64,000 bases of DNA, from the NCBI RefSeq assembly GCF_013030945.1, contig NZ_JABBXF010000018.1, positions 1-64,000 on the forward strand, read 5' to 3'. The notes under the pieces were generated by a model. It was not told the origin of the DNA. It did not search any database and worked only from the letters and a program-made list of their open reading frames with translations. How positions within the stretch are numbered: the first letter of the stretch is position 1; each line of letters starts with the position of its first letter. This document shows positions 50,197 to 58,398 of this stretch, piece by piece. Origin of the DNA: Streptomyces morookaense. Its GTDB lineage: Bacteria > Actinomycetota > Actinomycetes > Streptomycetales > Streptomycetaceae. Position numbers and translations under genes: made by a program.

Positions 50197-51195
50197 GTGT
50201 TCGCTGCAGAACGTCGTCAATTGATCCTCGAAATGGTGCGGGCCAACGGAGCGGTTTCGCTCCGGGAGCTCGCCCGCGTCGTCCAGACCTCCGAAGTGAC
50301 CGTACGGCGGGACGTGCGGGCTCTGGAGGCCGAAGGACTGCTCGACCGCCGGCACGGCGGTGCGGTGCTGCCGGGCGGATTCACCAGGGAGTCCGGCTTC
50401 CCGCAGAAATCCCATCTAGCGACCGCCGAGAAGACGGCCATCGCCGATCTGGCGGCGAGCTTCGTCGAGGAGGGCGAGGCCGTCGTCGTCGGCGCCGGCA
50501 CCACCACCCAGGAGCTGGCCCGCCGGCTCGCCCGGGTGCCGGGGCTCACCGTGGTCACCAACTCCCTGCTCGTCGCCCAGGCCCTGGCCCACGCCAACCG
50601 GGTCGAGGTCGTCATGACCGGCGGCACCCTGCGCGGCTCCAACTACGCCCTCGTGGGCAGCGGAGCCGAGCAGTCCCTGCAGGGGCTGCGCGTGAGCAGA
50701 GCCTTCCTGTCCGGGAGCGGTCTCACCGCCGAGCGCGGGCTGTCCACGTCCAACATGCTCTCCGCGAGCGTGGACCGGGCGCTGGTGCAGGCCGCGGCCG
50801 AGGTGGTCGTGCTCGCCGACCACACCAAGCTCGGCACCGACACGATGTTCCAGACGGTGCCGACCGACGTCATCACCCGGCTGGTCACCGACGAGCCGCC
50901 CGCCCACGACGACCGTGCCGCCACCGAGCTCCAGGCGCTCGCAGACCAGGGCGTGCACATCTCGGTCGCCGGGCCCGGCGCGGGGTCGGGCCCGGCGGCG
51001 GGGGTGCCCGGCGAGCCCGTACCGGCCCGCCGCCGGGACGTGCCGCCGCTGCCGGGCCAGCGGCGCAGCCTCCCGCTGGGCCCCGGCCGGCCGGAGGCCC
51101 CGGGGCAGGGCGGCCCGCCCGGGGCGCAGCTGCGCAGCGCGGTCTCCCTCGACCAGCCGCCGACGGCACGGGTGGCGGACCTCCGCAGGAGATAG
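50197..51195 (+). CDS. DeoR-family transcriptional regulator
   Basis: The 332-residue protein has the DeoR helix-turn-helix (FAAERRQLILEMVRANGAVSLRELA, SEVTVRRDVRALEAEGLLDRRHGGAV) and a phosphosugar-binding DeoRC domain (VGAGTTTQELARRLARVPG, MTGGTLRGSNYALVG, DHTKLG). A 90-residue Pro/Arg-rich C-terminal tail is not part of the fold. The GTG at 50197 is 7 nt after TACTGT (50184-50189) and lacks a ribosome site; an ATG at 50170 is in frame. Regulators of this type sense sugar phosphates, which fits the salvage genes, but their shared palindrome is not obviously a DeoR-type site. Confidence 0.88.
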   Translation: MFAAERRQLILEMVRANGAVSLRELARVVQTSEVTVRRDVRALEAEGLLDRRHGGAVLPGGFTRESGFPQKSHLATAEKTAIADLAASFVEEGEAVVVGAGTTTQELARRLARVPGLTVVTNSLLVAQALAHANRVEVVMTGGTLRGSNYALVGSGAEQSLQGLRVSRAFLSGSGLTAERGLSTSNMLSASVDRALVQAAAEVVVLADHTKLGTDTMFQTVPTDVITRLVTDEPPAHDDRAATELQALADQGVHISVAGPGAGSGPAAGVPGEPVPARRRDVPPLPGQRRSLPLGPGRPEAPGQGGPPGAQLRSAVSLDQPPTARVADLRRR

Positions 51196-51228
51196 TGGGC
51201 CGGGTTGCGGGGGCCTGAGCGCTTCGCG

Positions 51229-51810
51229 CTACGGGCGCAGGCCCGTGAGTGTCAGCATCAGCAGCCGGTCGGCCAACTCGGGGTCGTCCGGGGACTGTTC
51301 GACGGCCAGCGAAATGGCGTTGGTCAGCTGCATCAGGTCGGCGATGTCCACGCCGCCGCGCACCGCTCCGGCCTGCTGGGCCCGCGCCAGCAGCATGCTG
51401 CCCGCGTCCCGCAGGGGAAGGCTGCAGCGGGACAGGGCGGAGGCCTTGTCGCTCTGTGCGGCCATCAGGGCCCGGGACAGGCCCCGGTAGGTGCTGGCGT
51501 GCGTCACGATGGCCCGCAGCCAGGCCACCAGGGCCCGGCAGGGCTCGGGGGAGGCCAGCAGCTCGCGGGAGCGCGCCAGCAGGCCGTCCAGCTCGCCCTG
51601 GAAGACGGCGCTCATCAGGGCCGTGCGGTTGGGGAAGTGCCGGTAGAGGGTGCCGATGCCCACACCCGCGCGGCGGGCGATGTCCTCGAGGGAGGCGTCC
51701 GTGCCGTGCTCCGTGAAGGCCGTACGGGCCTCGGCGAGCAGCCGCTCGTAGTTGCGCCGCGCGTCCGCGCGCATGGGTCGTGGTGACGTCTGGGCCGTCT
51801 CGGCCGTCAT
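51229..51810 (-). CDS. TetR-family regulator
   Basis: The 193-residue protein has the TetR N-terminal helix-turn-helix (TDASLEDIARRAGVGIGTLYRHFPNRTALM) and a helical C-terminal domain with a PDDPELADRLLMLTL ending, as in the TetR_C_25-like SbtR group. The ATG at 51810 is chosen, with GGAGGA somewhat distant; ATG 51774 is another in-frame option. It is convergent with deoR and downstream of, on the same strand as, the carboxylase gene but separated by an 18-bp-stem terminator, so its target is not evident. Confidence 0.82.
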   Translation of the reverse strand: MTAETAQTSPRPMRADARRNYERLLAEARTAFTEHGTDASLEDIARRAGVGIGTLYRHFPNRTALMSAVFQGELDGLLARSRELLASPEPCRALVAWLRAIVTHASTYRGLSRALMAAQSDKASALSRCSLPLRDAGSMLLARAQQAGAVRGGVDIADLMQLTNAISLAVEQSPDDPELADRLLMLTLTGLRP

Positions 51811-51876
51811 CTCCGTCCGTCCTCCCGCTCGGTGCCCCGTGGTCCCCGCCTGCCAAGGATGCCAGGCGTACAAGAA

Positions 51877-51917
51877 CCCCGAGGGCCCCGGCCGACTACC
51901 GGCCGGGGCCCTCGGGG
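51877..51917 (-). terminator. Strong terminator after the acyl-CoA carboxylase alpha gene
   Basis: An 18-bp perfect stem pairs 51877-51894 (CCCCGAGGGCCCCGGCCG) with 51900-51917 around the loop ACTAC, about 20 bp beyond the minus-strand stop at 51940. Confidence 0.85.
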
Positions 51918-51939
51918 CGGTTGTCGCGGCGGAGCCGCG

Positions 51940-53697
51940 TCAGTCCTTGATCTCGCAGATGACGGCGCCGGAGGAGACCGAGCCGCCGACCTCGGCGGTG
52001 ATGCCCTTGACCGTGCCGGACTTGTGGGCGTTGAGCGGTTGCTCCATCTTCATCGCTTCGAGGACGACGATCAGATCGCCCTCGTTGACCTCCTGGCCCT
52101 CCTCGACCGCGACCTTGACGATCGTGCCCTGCATCGGCGAGGCGAGGGAGTCGCCCGAGGCGGCGGAGGAGGACTTCCGGGCCGCGCGGCGCTTCGGCTT
52201 GGCGCCCCCGGCCGCGGCGGTGCGGGCGATGGTCATGCCCAGGGAGGCCGGGAGGGAGACCTCCAGGCGCTTGCCGCCGACCTCCACGACCACGGTCTCG
52301 CGGCCGGCCTGCTCCTCGTCCTCCTCGGCGGCGGCGCCGCCGGCGAAGGGCTTGATGGTGTTGTCGAACTCCGTCTCGATCCAGCGGGTGTGGACGCGGA
52401 ACGGGTCGGAGGTGAAGGCGGGGTCGGTGACCGCGGCCTGGTGGAACGGGATGGCCGTGGCCATGCCCTCCACCTGGAACTCGGCCAGCGCACGGGCCGC
52501 GCGCTGCAGGGCCTGCTCACGCGTGGCGCCGGTGATGATCAGCTTGGCCAGCAGGGAGTCCCAGGCCGGGCCGATGACCGAGCCGGACTCCACGCCCGCG
52601 TCCAGCCGCACGCCGGGGCCGGTCGGCGGGGCGAACTTGGTGACGGTGCCCGGGGCGGGCAGGAAGTTGCGGCCGGGGTCCTCGCCGTTGATGCGGAACT
52701 CGAAGGAGTGGCCGCGGACCGCCGGGTCGTCGTAGCCGAGTTCCTCGCCGTCGGCGATGCGGAACATCTCGCGCACCAGGTCGATGCCGGTGACCTCCTC
52801 GGTCACCGGGTGCTCGACCTGGAGGCGGGTGTTGACCTCGAGGAAGGAGATGGTGCCGTCCTGGCCGACGAGGAACTCGCAGGTGCCCGCGCCCTCGTAG
52901 CCGGCCTCCTTGAGGATCGCCTTGGACGCGCGGTACAGCTCGGCGTTCTGCTCGTCCGTCAGGAACGGGGCCGGGGCCTCCTCCACCAGCTTCTGGTGGC
53001 GGCGCTGCAGCGAGCAGTCACGGGTGGAGACGACGACCACGTTGCCGTGCTTGTCGGCCAGGCACTGGGTCTCGACGTGCCGGGGGCGGTCGAGGTAGCG
53101 CTCGACGAAGCACTCGCCGCGGCCGAAGGCGGCCACGGCCTCGCGCACGGCGGAGTCGTAGAGCTCGGGGACCTCTTCGAGAGTGCGGGCGACCTTCAGG
53201 CCGCGACCGCCGCCGCCGAAGGCGGCCTTGATGGCGATCGGCAGGCCGTGCTCCTCGGCGAAGGCCACGACCTCGTCCGCCCCGGAGACGGGGTCGGAGG
53301 TGCCGGCCACCAGCGGGGCGCCGGCGCGCTGGGCGATATGACGGGCCGCCACCTTGTCGCCCAGGTCGCGGATCGCGTGGGGCGGCGGTCCGATCCAGGT
53401 CAGCCCGGCGTCGAGAACGGCCTGGGCGAACTCCGCGTTCTCGGACAGGAACCCGTATCCGGGGTGGACGGCGTCGGCACCGGACTCGGCGGCCGCGGCC
53501 AGGACCTTGGCCATGTCCAGGTAGCTCGTCGCCGGGGTGTCACCGCCCAGCGCGTACGCCTCGTCGGCCGCACGGACATGCAGCGCGTCACGGTCGGGGT
53601 CGGCGTAGACGGCCACACTCCCGATTCCGGCGTCCCGGCATGCACGAGCGACGCGGACAGCGATTTCGCCACGGTTGGCGATGAGCACCTTGCGCAC
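51940..53697 (-). CDS. accA2: Acyl-CoA carboxylase alpha subunit (biotin carboxylase plus BCCP)
   Basis: The 585-residue protein joins biotin carboxylase ([32 protein letters not shown] loop, [14 protein letters not shown]) with a C-terminal biotinyl domain carrying Lys550 in EAMKMEQP. It carboxylates biotin and works with beta subunits such as PccB (58.4 kb) and the epsilon peptide to make methylmalonyl- or malonyl-CoA. The GTG at 53697 is fixed by AAGGAGG about 8 nt upstream. The linker between the domains (about residues 440-510) is Ala/Glu-rich, then Lys/Arg-rich. It shares the methylmalonyl-CoA node with the mutase at 0.8 kb. Confidence 0.94.
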   Translation of the reverse strand: MRKVLIANRGEIAVRVARACRDAGIGSVAVYADPDRDALHVRAADEAYALGGDTPATSYLDMAKVLAAAAESGADAVHPGYGFLSENAEFAQAVLDAGLTWIGPPPHAIRDLGDKVAARHIAQRAGAPLVAGTSDPVSGADEVVAFAEEHGLPIAIKAAFGGGGRGLKVARTLEEVPELYDSAVREAVAAFGRGECFVERYLDRPRHVETQCLADKHGNVVVVSTRDCSLQRRHQKLVEEAPAPFLTDEQNAELYRASKAILKEAGYEGAGTCEFLVGQDGTISFLEVNTRLQVEHPVTEEVTGIDLVREMFRIADGEELGYDDPAVRGHSFEFRINGEDPGRNFLPAPGTVTKFAPPTGPGVRLDAGVESGSVIGPAWDSLLAKLIITGATREQALQRAARALAEFQVEGMATAIPFHQAAVTDPAFTSDPFRVHTRWIETEFDNTIKPFAGGAAAEEDEEQAGRETVVVEVGGKRLEVSLPASLGMTIARTAAAGGAKPKRRAARKSSSAASGDSLASPMQGTIVKVAVEEGQEVNEGDLIVVLEAMKMEQPLNAHKSGTVKGITAEVGGSVSSGAVICEIKD

Positions 53698-54033
53698 GAT
53701 GGCTCCCTCCTTGAAACAAGGTGAGTTTAGGTACTGGCGACACTCTGTGCCGACCCGACTTCCGGGGTGAGCTTGCCCACACGGAGCGTGAGACGGGAGC
53801 CGTGTGCGGACCGAAGCCCCCAGAACCTCCACCGTACGCCGGGTTCGGGCGGCTGAGGCGGCGTGCCGGTGTGGTCTGCATCTCCATGATCGCGTGGCGG
53901 TCAGGGGGTCGTTTGTTTGTGGAGTCCCTACGAACGGGTGAAGCAAAGTTTGCGCCCAAGGAGCCCTCTGGTTTCTTGCTTACCCACGGGTAGGCGCGGT
54001 TATCCGGGCCGGCCGCGGCGGCGGGGGTGATCC
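53698..54033. other. 336-bp region without a gene, accA2 promoter side
   Basis: Between accA2 (minus) and the IclR gene (minus) I see the accA2 ribosome site AAGGAGG (about 53706-53712), a relatively A/T-rich patch around 53900-53980, and the palindrome TACCCACGGGTA at 53981-53992. A 90-codon plus-strand frame exists but has no ribosome site or typical codon bias. The accA2 promoter probably lies here. Confidence 0.6.
53981..53992. promoter_or_regulatory. Palindrome upstream of accA2
   Basis: TACCC-AC-GGGTA has perfect 5-bp arms and is flanked by T/A-rich sequence. It is a candidate operator for the carboxylase gene or a target of the adjacent IclR protein. The assignment is positional only. 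Confidence 0.35.
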
Positions 54034-54753
54034 TCAGGCCAACTTGGCCGCTTCCGCCGCGACATGGCGCAGGGCCTCCGTGACCCGGCGTCCGTGCCGG
54101 CGGAACTCCTCCACGGGCAGTGCCGCCGAGACGGCCCGCAGCGCCCCGGGCACCGGCACGGCCACACAGGCCACCCCGGCCGCGCACTCCTCGATCTCCA
54201 CCGCGAGTCCCTCCCGCCGCACCCGGCGCAACTGGACGTCCAGCAGCTCCGGGGAGGTGATCGTCCGCGGTGTGACGGCGGGCATCCCCGAGGCCGTGAG
54301 CCGGCGCAGCCGGGCGGCCCGGGGCAGCGCGGCCAGCAGGACCTTGCCGTGGGCCGTGGCGTGCGGGACGGCGTCGTGGCCCACGGAGAAGCCGCCGGTG
54401 GCGGGGTGGGCGGTGGCGGTGCCGGCGAGGACGGCGATGTCGCCGTCCCGGTAGGCGCTGAAGTAGGTGTCCGTCCCGACGGTCTTGCGCATCCGCACGA
54501 GCAGCTCCTGCACCTCGTCGCTCACCTGCATCTGCCGCTGGAACGCGTGGTGCAGGGCGGGCACGCGGTAGCCGAGCGCGTAGCCCGCGGGTGTACGGAC
54601 CAGGTGCCCGCGCGCGGTGAGGGTGCCGAGCAGTTCGTACACCGTGGACAGTCCGCAGCCCAGCCGGCGGGCGAGGGCCTTGGCGGGCACCGGGTCCGCG
54701 GAGGCGGCGACGGCGTCCAGGACGTCCAGGGCGCGGTCCACGGACTGCGGCAC
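54034..54753 (-). CDS. IclR-family transcriptional regulator
   Basis: The 239-residue protein has the IclR N-terminal winged helix (SVDRALDVLDAVAASADPVPAKALARRLG, LSTVYELLGTLTARGHL) and the C-terminal effector domain (TAHGKVLLAALP, YAVEIEECAAGVACVAVPV-type strand). The GTG at 54753 has AAAGGA about 7 nt upstream. IclR proteins sense small carboxylates or aromatic acids. Its position upstream of accA2 on the same strand suggests a link to acyl-CoA metabolism, but no target is proven. Confidence 0.88.
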   Translation of the reverse strand: MPQSVDRALDVLDAVAASADPVPAKALARRLGCGLSTVYELLGTLTARGHLVRTPAGYALGYRVPALHHAFQRQMQVSDEVQELLVRMRKTVGTDTYFSAYRDGDIAVLAGTATAHPATGGFSVGHDAVPHATAHGKVLLAALPRAARLRRLTASGMPAVTPRTITSPELLDVQLRRVRREGLAVEIEECAAGVACVAVPVPGALRAVSAALPVEEFRRHGRRVTEALRHVAAEAAKLA

Positions 54754-54951
54754 GGTGATCCTTTCGGGGTGGGGGCCTTTCCAGCGTCGCACATCGGCAG
54801 ATGTGCGGATGCGCGGGCGAAGTCCCGGGCGGGTGTGCGGAATTCGCGCGCGGTGCGGCACCGCCCTTACGGGCGACGGGTGTTGGGCGATGCGGGCCTC
54901 GGGTGGCGCAGGGGAGGGTGACCGAAATGCCATGACATCGTTGATGAAGTC

Positions 54952-55455
54952 ATGATCAAGCGCATTGCCGCAGCCGCCGCTCTCGCCGGCGCAGCTCTCT
55001 CCGTGACCTCCGTCCCCGCATCCGCCGCGCCGTCCGCGCCCACGCCGGCGCCGCCGCCGAGGAGCATGCCGGATGCCCAGTCCGCGGCGAAGCCGGCTGC
55101 CCAGCCGGCGGCGACGGGCGGGAAGACGGCGAAGGCCGGGCAGACCGCACCGGCGGACCGGCAGACGCCGGCCGCGAAGGGCGCGCCCGCCGCGCAGGCG
55201 CCGGCGGGGAAGGGTGGTGCCCCCATGGGCAAGGCCGCGCCCGCCGGGAAGGCGGCCCCGGGCAGGCCGGCCGGCGACCGGATGCAGCCGAGTTCGCATG
55301 CCGGTCCCGTCACGGCGCCGCCGCCGAGCCGGCTCCAGGAGCCGGGCCAGCCCGAGACCAGCATCTACCCCGGCGCCGTCAACCAGCTCGGCAAGCTCGA
55401 CCAGCTCAACCAGCTGGGCCAGCTCAACCGCGTGACCCAGGAACTCCCGCTCTGA
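54952..55455 (+). CDS. Secreted Ala/Pro-rich small protein
   Basis: The 167-residue product has a signal peptide (IKRIAAAAALAGAALSVTSVPASA), then about 105 residues of Ala/Pro/Gly/Lys low-complexity sequence, and a distinctive end: YPGAVNQLGKLDQLNQLGQLN, a Leu/Gln repeat with period about 3-4. It is probably secreted and unfolded except for a C-terminal helix. It is convergent with maf. No function known. Confidence 0.65.
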   Translation: MIKRIAAAAALAGAALSVTSVPASAAPSAPTPAPPPRSMPDAQSAAKPAAQPAATGGKTAKAGQTAPADRQTPAAKGAPAAQAPAGKGGAPMGKAAPAGKAAPGRPAGDRMQPSSHAGPVTAPPPSRLQEPGQPETSIYPGAVNQLGKLDQLNQLGQLNRVTQELPL

Positions 55456-55481
55456 CGGGACGGTGTCGGGGGCTCAGGCCC

Positions 55482-56090
55482 TCAGACCCACAGGTCGGTG
55501 ATCGGGACCCCCAGCTCGGCGAGCAGCCGGCGCAGCAGGGGAAGGGACAGGCCGATCACATTGCCCGGGTCCCCGTCGATGCCCTCGATGAACGGCGCCG
55601 AGCGCCCGTCGAGGGTGAAGGCCCCCGCGACGTGGAGCGGCTCGCCGGAGGCCACGTAGGCGGCGATCTCCGCGTCGTCCGGCTCGCCGAAGCGGACCGT
55701 GGTCGAGGCCGTGGCCGAGGCGCGGCGGCCGGTGGCCGTGTCGATGACGCAGTGGCCGGTCCGCAGCTCGCCGGAGCGGCCGCGCATCGACTTCCAGCGG
55801 GCTGTCGCCTCCTCGGCGTCGGCGGGCTTGCCGAGGGCCTGGCCGTCCAGCTCCAGCACCGAGTCGCAGCCGACCACCAGGGCTCCGGCGGCCTCCGGCC
55901 GTGCGGCCACGGCCGCGGCCTTGGCCTCTGCCAGCACGAGCGCCAGCTCGGCGGGGGTGGGGGCGTCCAGGGCGTCCTCGTCGACTCCGCTGACGATCAC
56001 CTCCGGGGCGAGGCCTGCTTGGCGCAGCAGGCCCAGGCGCGCCGGGGACGCGGAGGCGAGGACGAGGCGGCGTGCGGGGGTTTCGGTCAT
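55482..56090 (-). CDS. maf: Maf-family nucleoside triphosphate pyrophosphatase
   Basis: The 202-residue protein has the Maf signatures [19 protein letters not shown], the metal-binding [18 protein letters not shown] and the ending [18 protein letters not shown], followed by [15 protein letters not shown]. Maf proteins hydrolyse modified or canonical NTPs to monophosphates to keep pools clean, and are linked to septum control. Length is normal. It belongs to the conserved actinobacterial set with the acyl-CoA carboxylase beta and epsilon subunits. A half repeat (56114-56205) separates it from the PBP gene. Confidence 0.93.
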   Translation of the reverse strand: MTETPARRLVLASASPARLGLLRQAGLAPEVIVSGVDEDALDAPTPAELALVLAEAKAAAVAARPEAAGALVVGCDSVLELDGQALGKPADAEEATARWKSMRGRSGELRTGHCVIDTATGRRASATASTTVRFGEPDDAEIAAYVASGEPLHVAGAFTLDGRSAPFIEGIDGDPGNVIGLSLPLLRRLLAELGVPITDLWV

Positions 56091-56113
56091 GCCGCTCAGC
56101 CTATGTGGTCCGG

Positions 56114-56205
56114 TGCGGGCCGTTCGTGGTTGCTCGCGCAGTTCCTCCCCCAGCTACCGCTGGGGGACCCCCAGAGGTGCCCCCAGCGCCCCTTACGGGG
56201 CGCGA
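56114..56205. repeat. Half copy of the 23-bp-armed repeat with nested hairpin (copy C)
   Basis: It contains the right-arm sequence TCGCGCAGTTCC, then an inserted hairpin (CCCCCAGCTACCGCTGGGGG plus CCCCCAGAGG), then GCGCCCCTTACGGGGCGC. The same insertion occurs in copy D. It lies between maf and the PBP gene, both on the minus strand. Confidence 0.65.
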
Positions 56206-56216
56206 TGGCGGGGCAC

Positions 56217-57671
56217 TTACCTGGCCAGGACCGCCTCCATCACCTTCTTCGCGATCGGGCCCGCCAGTTTGCCGCCGGAGATCTGGTCGTCCGGGACGCT
56301 GTCGTCGGGGTCGATCATCACCGCGACGGCGACGGGCGAGCCCTCGGCGGTCTTGGCGTAGGAGATGAACCAGGCGAGGTTCTTCTGCTTCGCGCCGCGC
56401 TCGGCGGTGCCGGTCTTGCCGCCCACGGTGACGCCGTCGATGAGGGCGGCCTTGCCGGTGCCCTTGGTGGCGGTGTCCTCCATCATCTGCTGGACCTTCT
56501 TCGCGACCTCGGGCGAGGCCGCCCGGGACAGCTCCTCCGGCTTGTGCTTCTCGATCGTCGACAGGTCCGGGCTGCGCAGTTCCTCGACCATGTACGGCTT
56601 CATCAGCTTGCCGTCGTTGGCGATCGCGGCCGTCATCATGGCGACCTGCAGAGGGGTGGCGGTCAGGCTGCCCTGGCCGATGCCGGCGAGCGCGGTCTGC
56701 GAGGAGTTGATGTTGTCCGGGAAGGTGCTCTTCGCGGCCCGGACGGGGGTGTCGACCTTGGGGTTGTTGAAGCCGAACTTCTCGGCGGTCTGCCGCATCT
56801 TGTCCTTGCCGAGGTCCGAACTCGCCTTGCCGTAGACGTTGTTGCAGGAGTGCTGCATGGCCACGTCGAGGCTGGCGTTCTTGCAGGGCGCGGTGGGGTT
56901 CTGGTTGGGCAGGACCGTGCGGGTGCCGGGCATGGTCCACGGGTCCGGCGAGTCGGTGCTCGCGTTGATGTCCGTGTGGAGGCCGTTCTCCAGGGCCGCC
57001 GTCGCCGTCACGATCTTGAAGGTCGAGCCGGGCGGGTAGACCTCCTTCAGGGCCCGGTTGAGGGTCGGCTTGTCCTTGTCCTTCTCCAGTTCCTCCCAAG
57101 CGGCCTTGTCCTTGGCCGAGTTGCCCGCGAAGACCGACGGGTCGTACGAGGGCGTGGAGGCGAGTGCGAGGATCTTGCCGGTGCGCGGGTCGAGGGCGAC
57201 GACGGCGCCCTTCTTGTCGCCGAGCCCCTCGTAGGCCGCCTTCTGGGCCTTGGGGTCGATCGTCGTGACGACGTCGCCGCCCTGGTTCTTCTTCCCGGTG
57301 AGCAGGTTGCTCGTGCGCTGCAGGAAGAGGCGGTCGTCACTGCCGTTGAGCAGCTTGTTGTTGAGGTTCTCCAGCTGGGTGCTGCCATAGCCCTGCGAGA
57401 AGAAGCCGGTGACCGGGGCGTACATCTTGCCGTCCGTGAACGTGCGCTTGTACTTGAGGTCGGTCCCGGTCTCGGAGGATCCGGTGATCGGCTGCCCGCC
57501 GACGATGATGTTGCCGCGCGGCTGCGCGAAGTTCGCCATGGCGACGCGCCGGTTGTGTTCGTTGTTGGCGAGCTCGTTGCTGCGGACGAACTGCACCCAG
57601 GTGGCACGGACCAGCAGCGCGAGCACCAGCACGCCGCTGAAGATCGCTATATGGCGGACAGGCTTGTTCAT
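56217..57671 (-). CDS. Class B penicillin-binding protein (PbpA-like transpeptidase)
   Basis: The 484-residue protein has an N-terminal membrane anchor (about residues 8-26), a dimerisation domain (about 50-140) and a transpeptidase domain with Ser216-x-x-Lys219 (GSTFK), Ser275-Cys-Asn277 (HSCNN) and Lys419-Thr-Gly421 (GGKTGTAE). It cross-links peptidoglycan. Its size and lack of PASTA domains match PbpA rather than FtsI. It is not beside a RodA gene, unlike the pknAB-cluster copy of pbpA, so it is a paralogue. Its 3' end abuts repeat copy C. Confidence 0.9.
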   Translation of the reverse strand: MNKPVRHIAIFSGVLVLALLVRATWVQFVRSNELANNEHNRRVAMANFAQPRGNIIVGGQPITGSSETGTDLKYKRTFTDGKMYAPVTGFFSQGYGSTQLENLNNKLLNGSDDRLFLQRTSNLLTGKKNQGGDVVTTIDPKAQKAAYEGLGDKKGAVVALDPRTGKILALASTPSYDPSVFAGNSAKDKAAWEELEKDKDKPTLNRALKEVYPPGSTFKIVTATAALENGLHTDINASTDSPDPWTMPGTRTVLPNQNPTAPCKNASLDVAMQHSCNNVYGKASSDLGKDKMRQTAEKFGFNNPKVDTPVRAAKSTFPDNINSSQTALAGIGQGSLTATPLQVAMMTAAIANDGKLMKPYMVEELRSPDLSTIEKHKPEELSRAASPEVAKKVQQMMEDTATKGTGKAALIDGVTVGGKTGTAERGAKQKNLAWFISYAKTAEGSPVAVAVMIDPDDSVPDDQISGGKLAGPIAKKVMEAVLAR

Positions 57672-57783
57672 GGTGTGACGGACTCCCCGGTTCGCGGCAT
57701 ATCACTGGGACTGACGCGAATCGGGTGAATGTAGTTCCTGGTGGGGCAAACCTGTGGTGTGCCTGTGACGCAGGAGACCAGGG

Positions 57784-57921
57784 TCACGGCAGGCCCAGGA
57801 CGACGAACAGCACCACCATGCCGACCGCCAGCACCACCCCGGCACGGCGCAGCATCCGCTGCGCCTCACGGAGATCGTCGGGGGAGTCGTCGGGCGGGTC
57901 GGACCAGAGCATGTTCCCCAT
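57784..57921 (-). CDS. Small membrane protein (MmpB-like)
   Basis: This 45-residue frame reads an acidic/basic amphipathic N-terminus (LWSDPPDDSPDDLREAQRML) and one C-terminal hydrophobic helix (about residues 27-44). Size, topology and location near maf and the epsilon subunit match what I recall of the Streptomyces 'morphogenic membrane protein MmpB' family, linked to sporulation. I cannot verify this. The ATG at 57921 is used; the second ATG (57912) is possible. It is short but has consistent codon bias. Confidence 0.55.
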   Translation of the reverse strand: MGNMLWSDPPDDSPDDLREAQRMLRRAGVVLAVGMVVLFVVLGLP

Positions 57922-57962
57922 GCTCCGGTCCGGCCGTGCGCAGCGCCTGAGTACGGGTACTC

Positions 57963-58146
57963 AGGCGGCGCCCCGTCAGGGGCGCGGGGAACTGCGCGAG
58001 CAACCACGACGCGCCCGTAGTCGACGTCCCCGGGGCTGCGCCCCGGGCCCCTGGGTAGTGCGTCGGCTGCGGGCCGGTGGGGGCTGGTCGCGCAGTTCCT
58101 CCCCCAGCTACCGCTGGGAGGTGCCCCCAGCGCCCCTCCGGGGCGC
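57963..58146. repeat. Full copy of the 23-bp-armed intergenic repeat with nested insertion (copy D)
   Basis: The left arm (57978-57999) begins AGGGGCGCGGGGAACTG. The right arm is split by a hairpin insertion of about 30 bp (CCCCCAGCTACCGCTGGGAG), so it reads TCGCGCAGTTCC, insertion, GCGCCCCT. The centre contains GGGGCTGCGCCCC. It lies between the MmpB-like and epsilon-subunit genes. Confidence 0.75.
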
Positions 58147-58160
58147 AGCGGACAGGCCTC

Positions 58161-58370
58161 CTAGGCCGGCCAGTACGACGTGCGCCAGGCCCGTGGCCCG
58201 GGCCGCGGCGCCCGGAGTGCCGTCGTCCGGCGCTCCGGGCTGGACCACTCCGGGCGCAGCCGGCCCGCATCGGGCGCGGCTGCCGCCCGGGCAGCCGCGC
58301 GCGCCTGGACCACCGCCAGAGCGGCGGCCAGCTCCTCGGGGGTCGGGTTGCCCCGTACGACCTTGATCAC
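58161..58370 (-). CDS. pccE: Acyl-CoA carboxylase epsilon subunit
   Basis: The 69-residue peptide opens VIKVVRGNPTPEELAAALAVV and ends in a Trp/Arg-rich segment (SSPERRTTALRAP, WRTSYWPA). This is the signature of actinobacterial carboxylase epsilon subunits, which stabilise the alpha-beta complex. It lies 28 bp after the beta-subunit stop, on the same strand, as usual. The GTG start at 58370 fits the family start. Confidence 0.9.
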   Translation of the reverse strand: MIKVVRGNPTPEELAAALAVVQARAAARAAAAPDAGRLRPEWSSPERRTTALRAPRPGPRAWRTSYWPA

Positions 58371-58398
58371 TGCAGCGTCCCTTCCACAGCGTCGGTGT

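Noticed and set aside
50197..51195. Naming the DeoR protein as the proven regulator of the nucleoside genes
   Set aside because: None of the shared palindromes lies at its own promoter and the operator shape is not typical of DeoR proteins; it is retained only as a candidate.
53721..53993. Possible 90-residue plus-strand gene upstream of accA2
   Set aside because: No ribosome site, no family resemblance and mixed codon bias; the region is better explained as the accA2 promoter.
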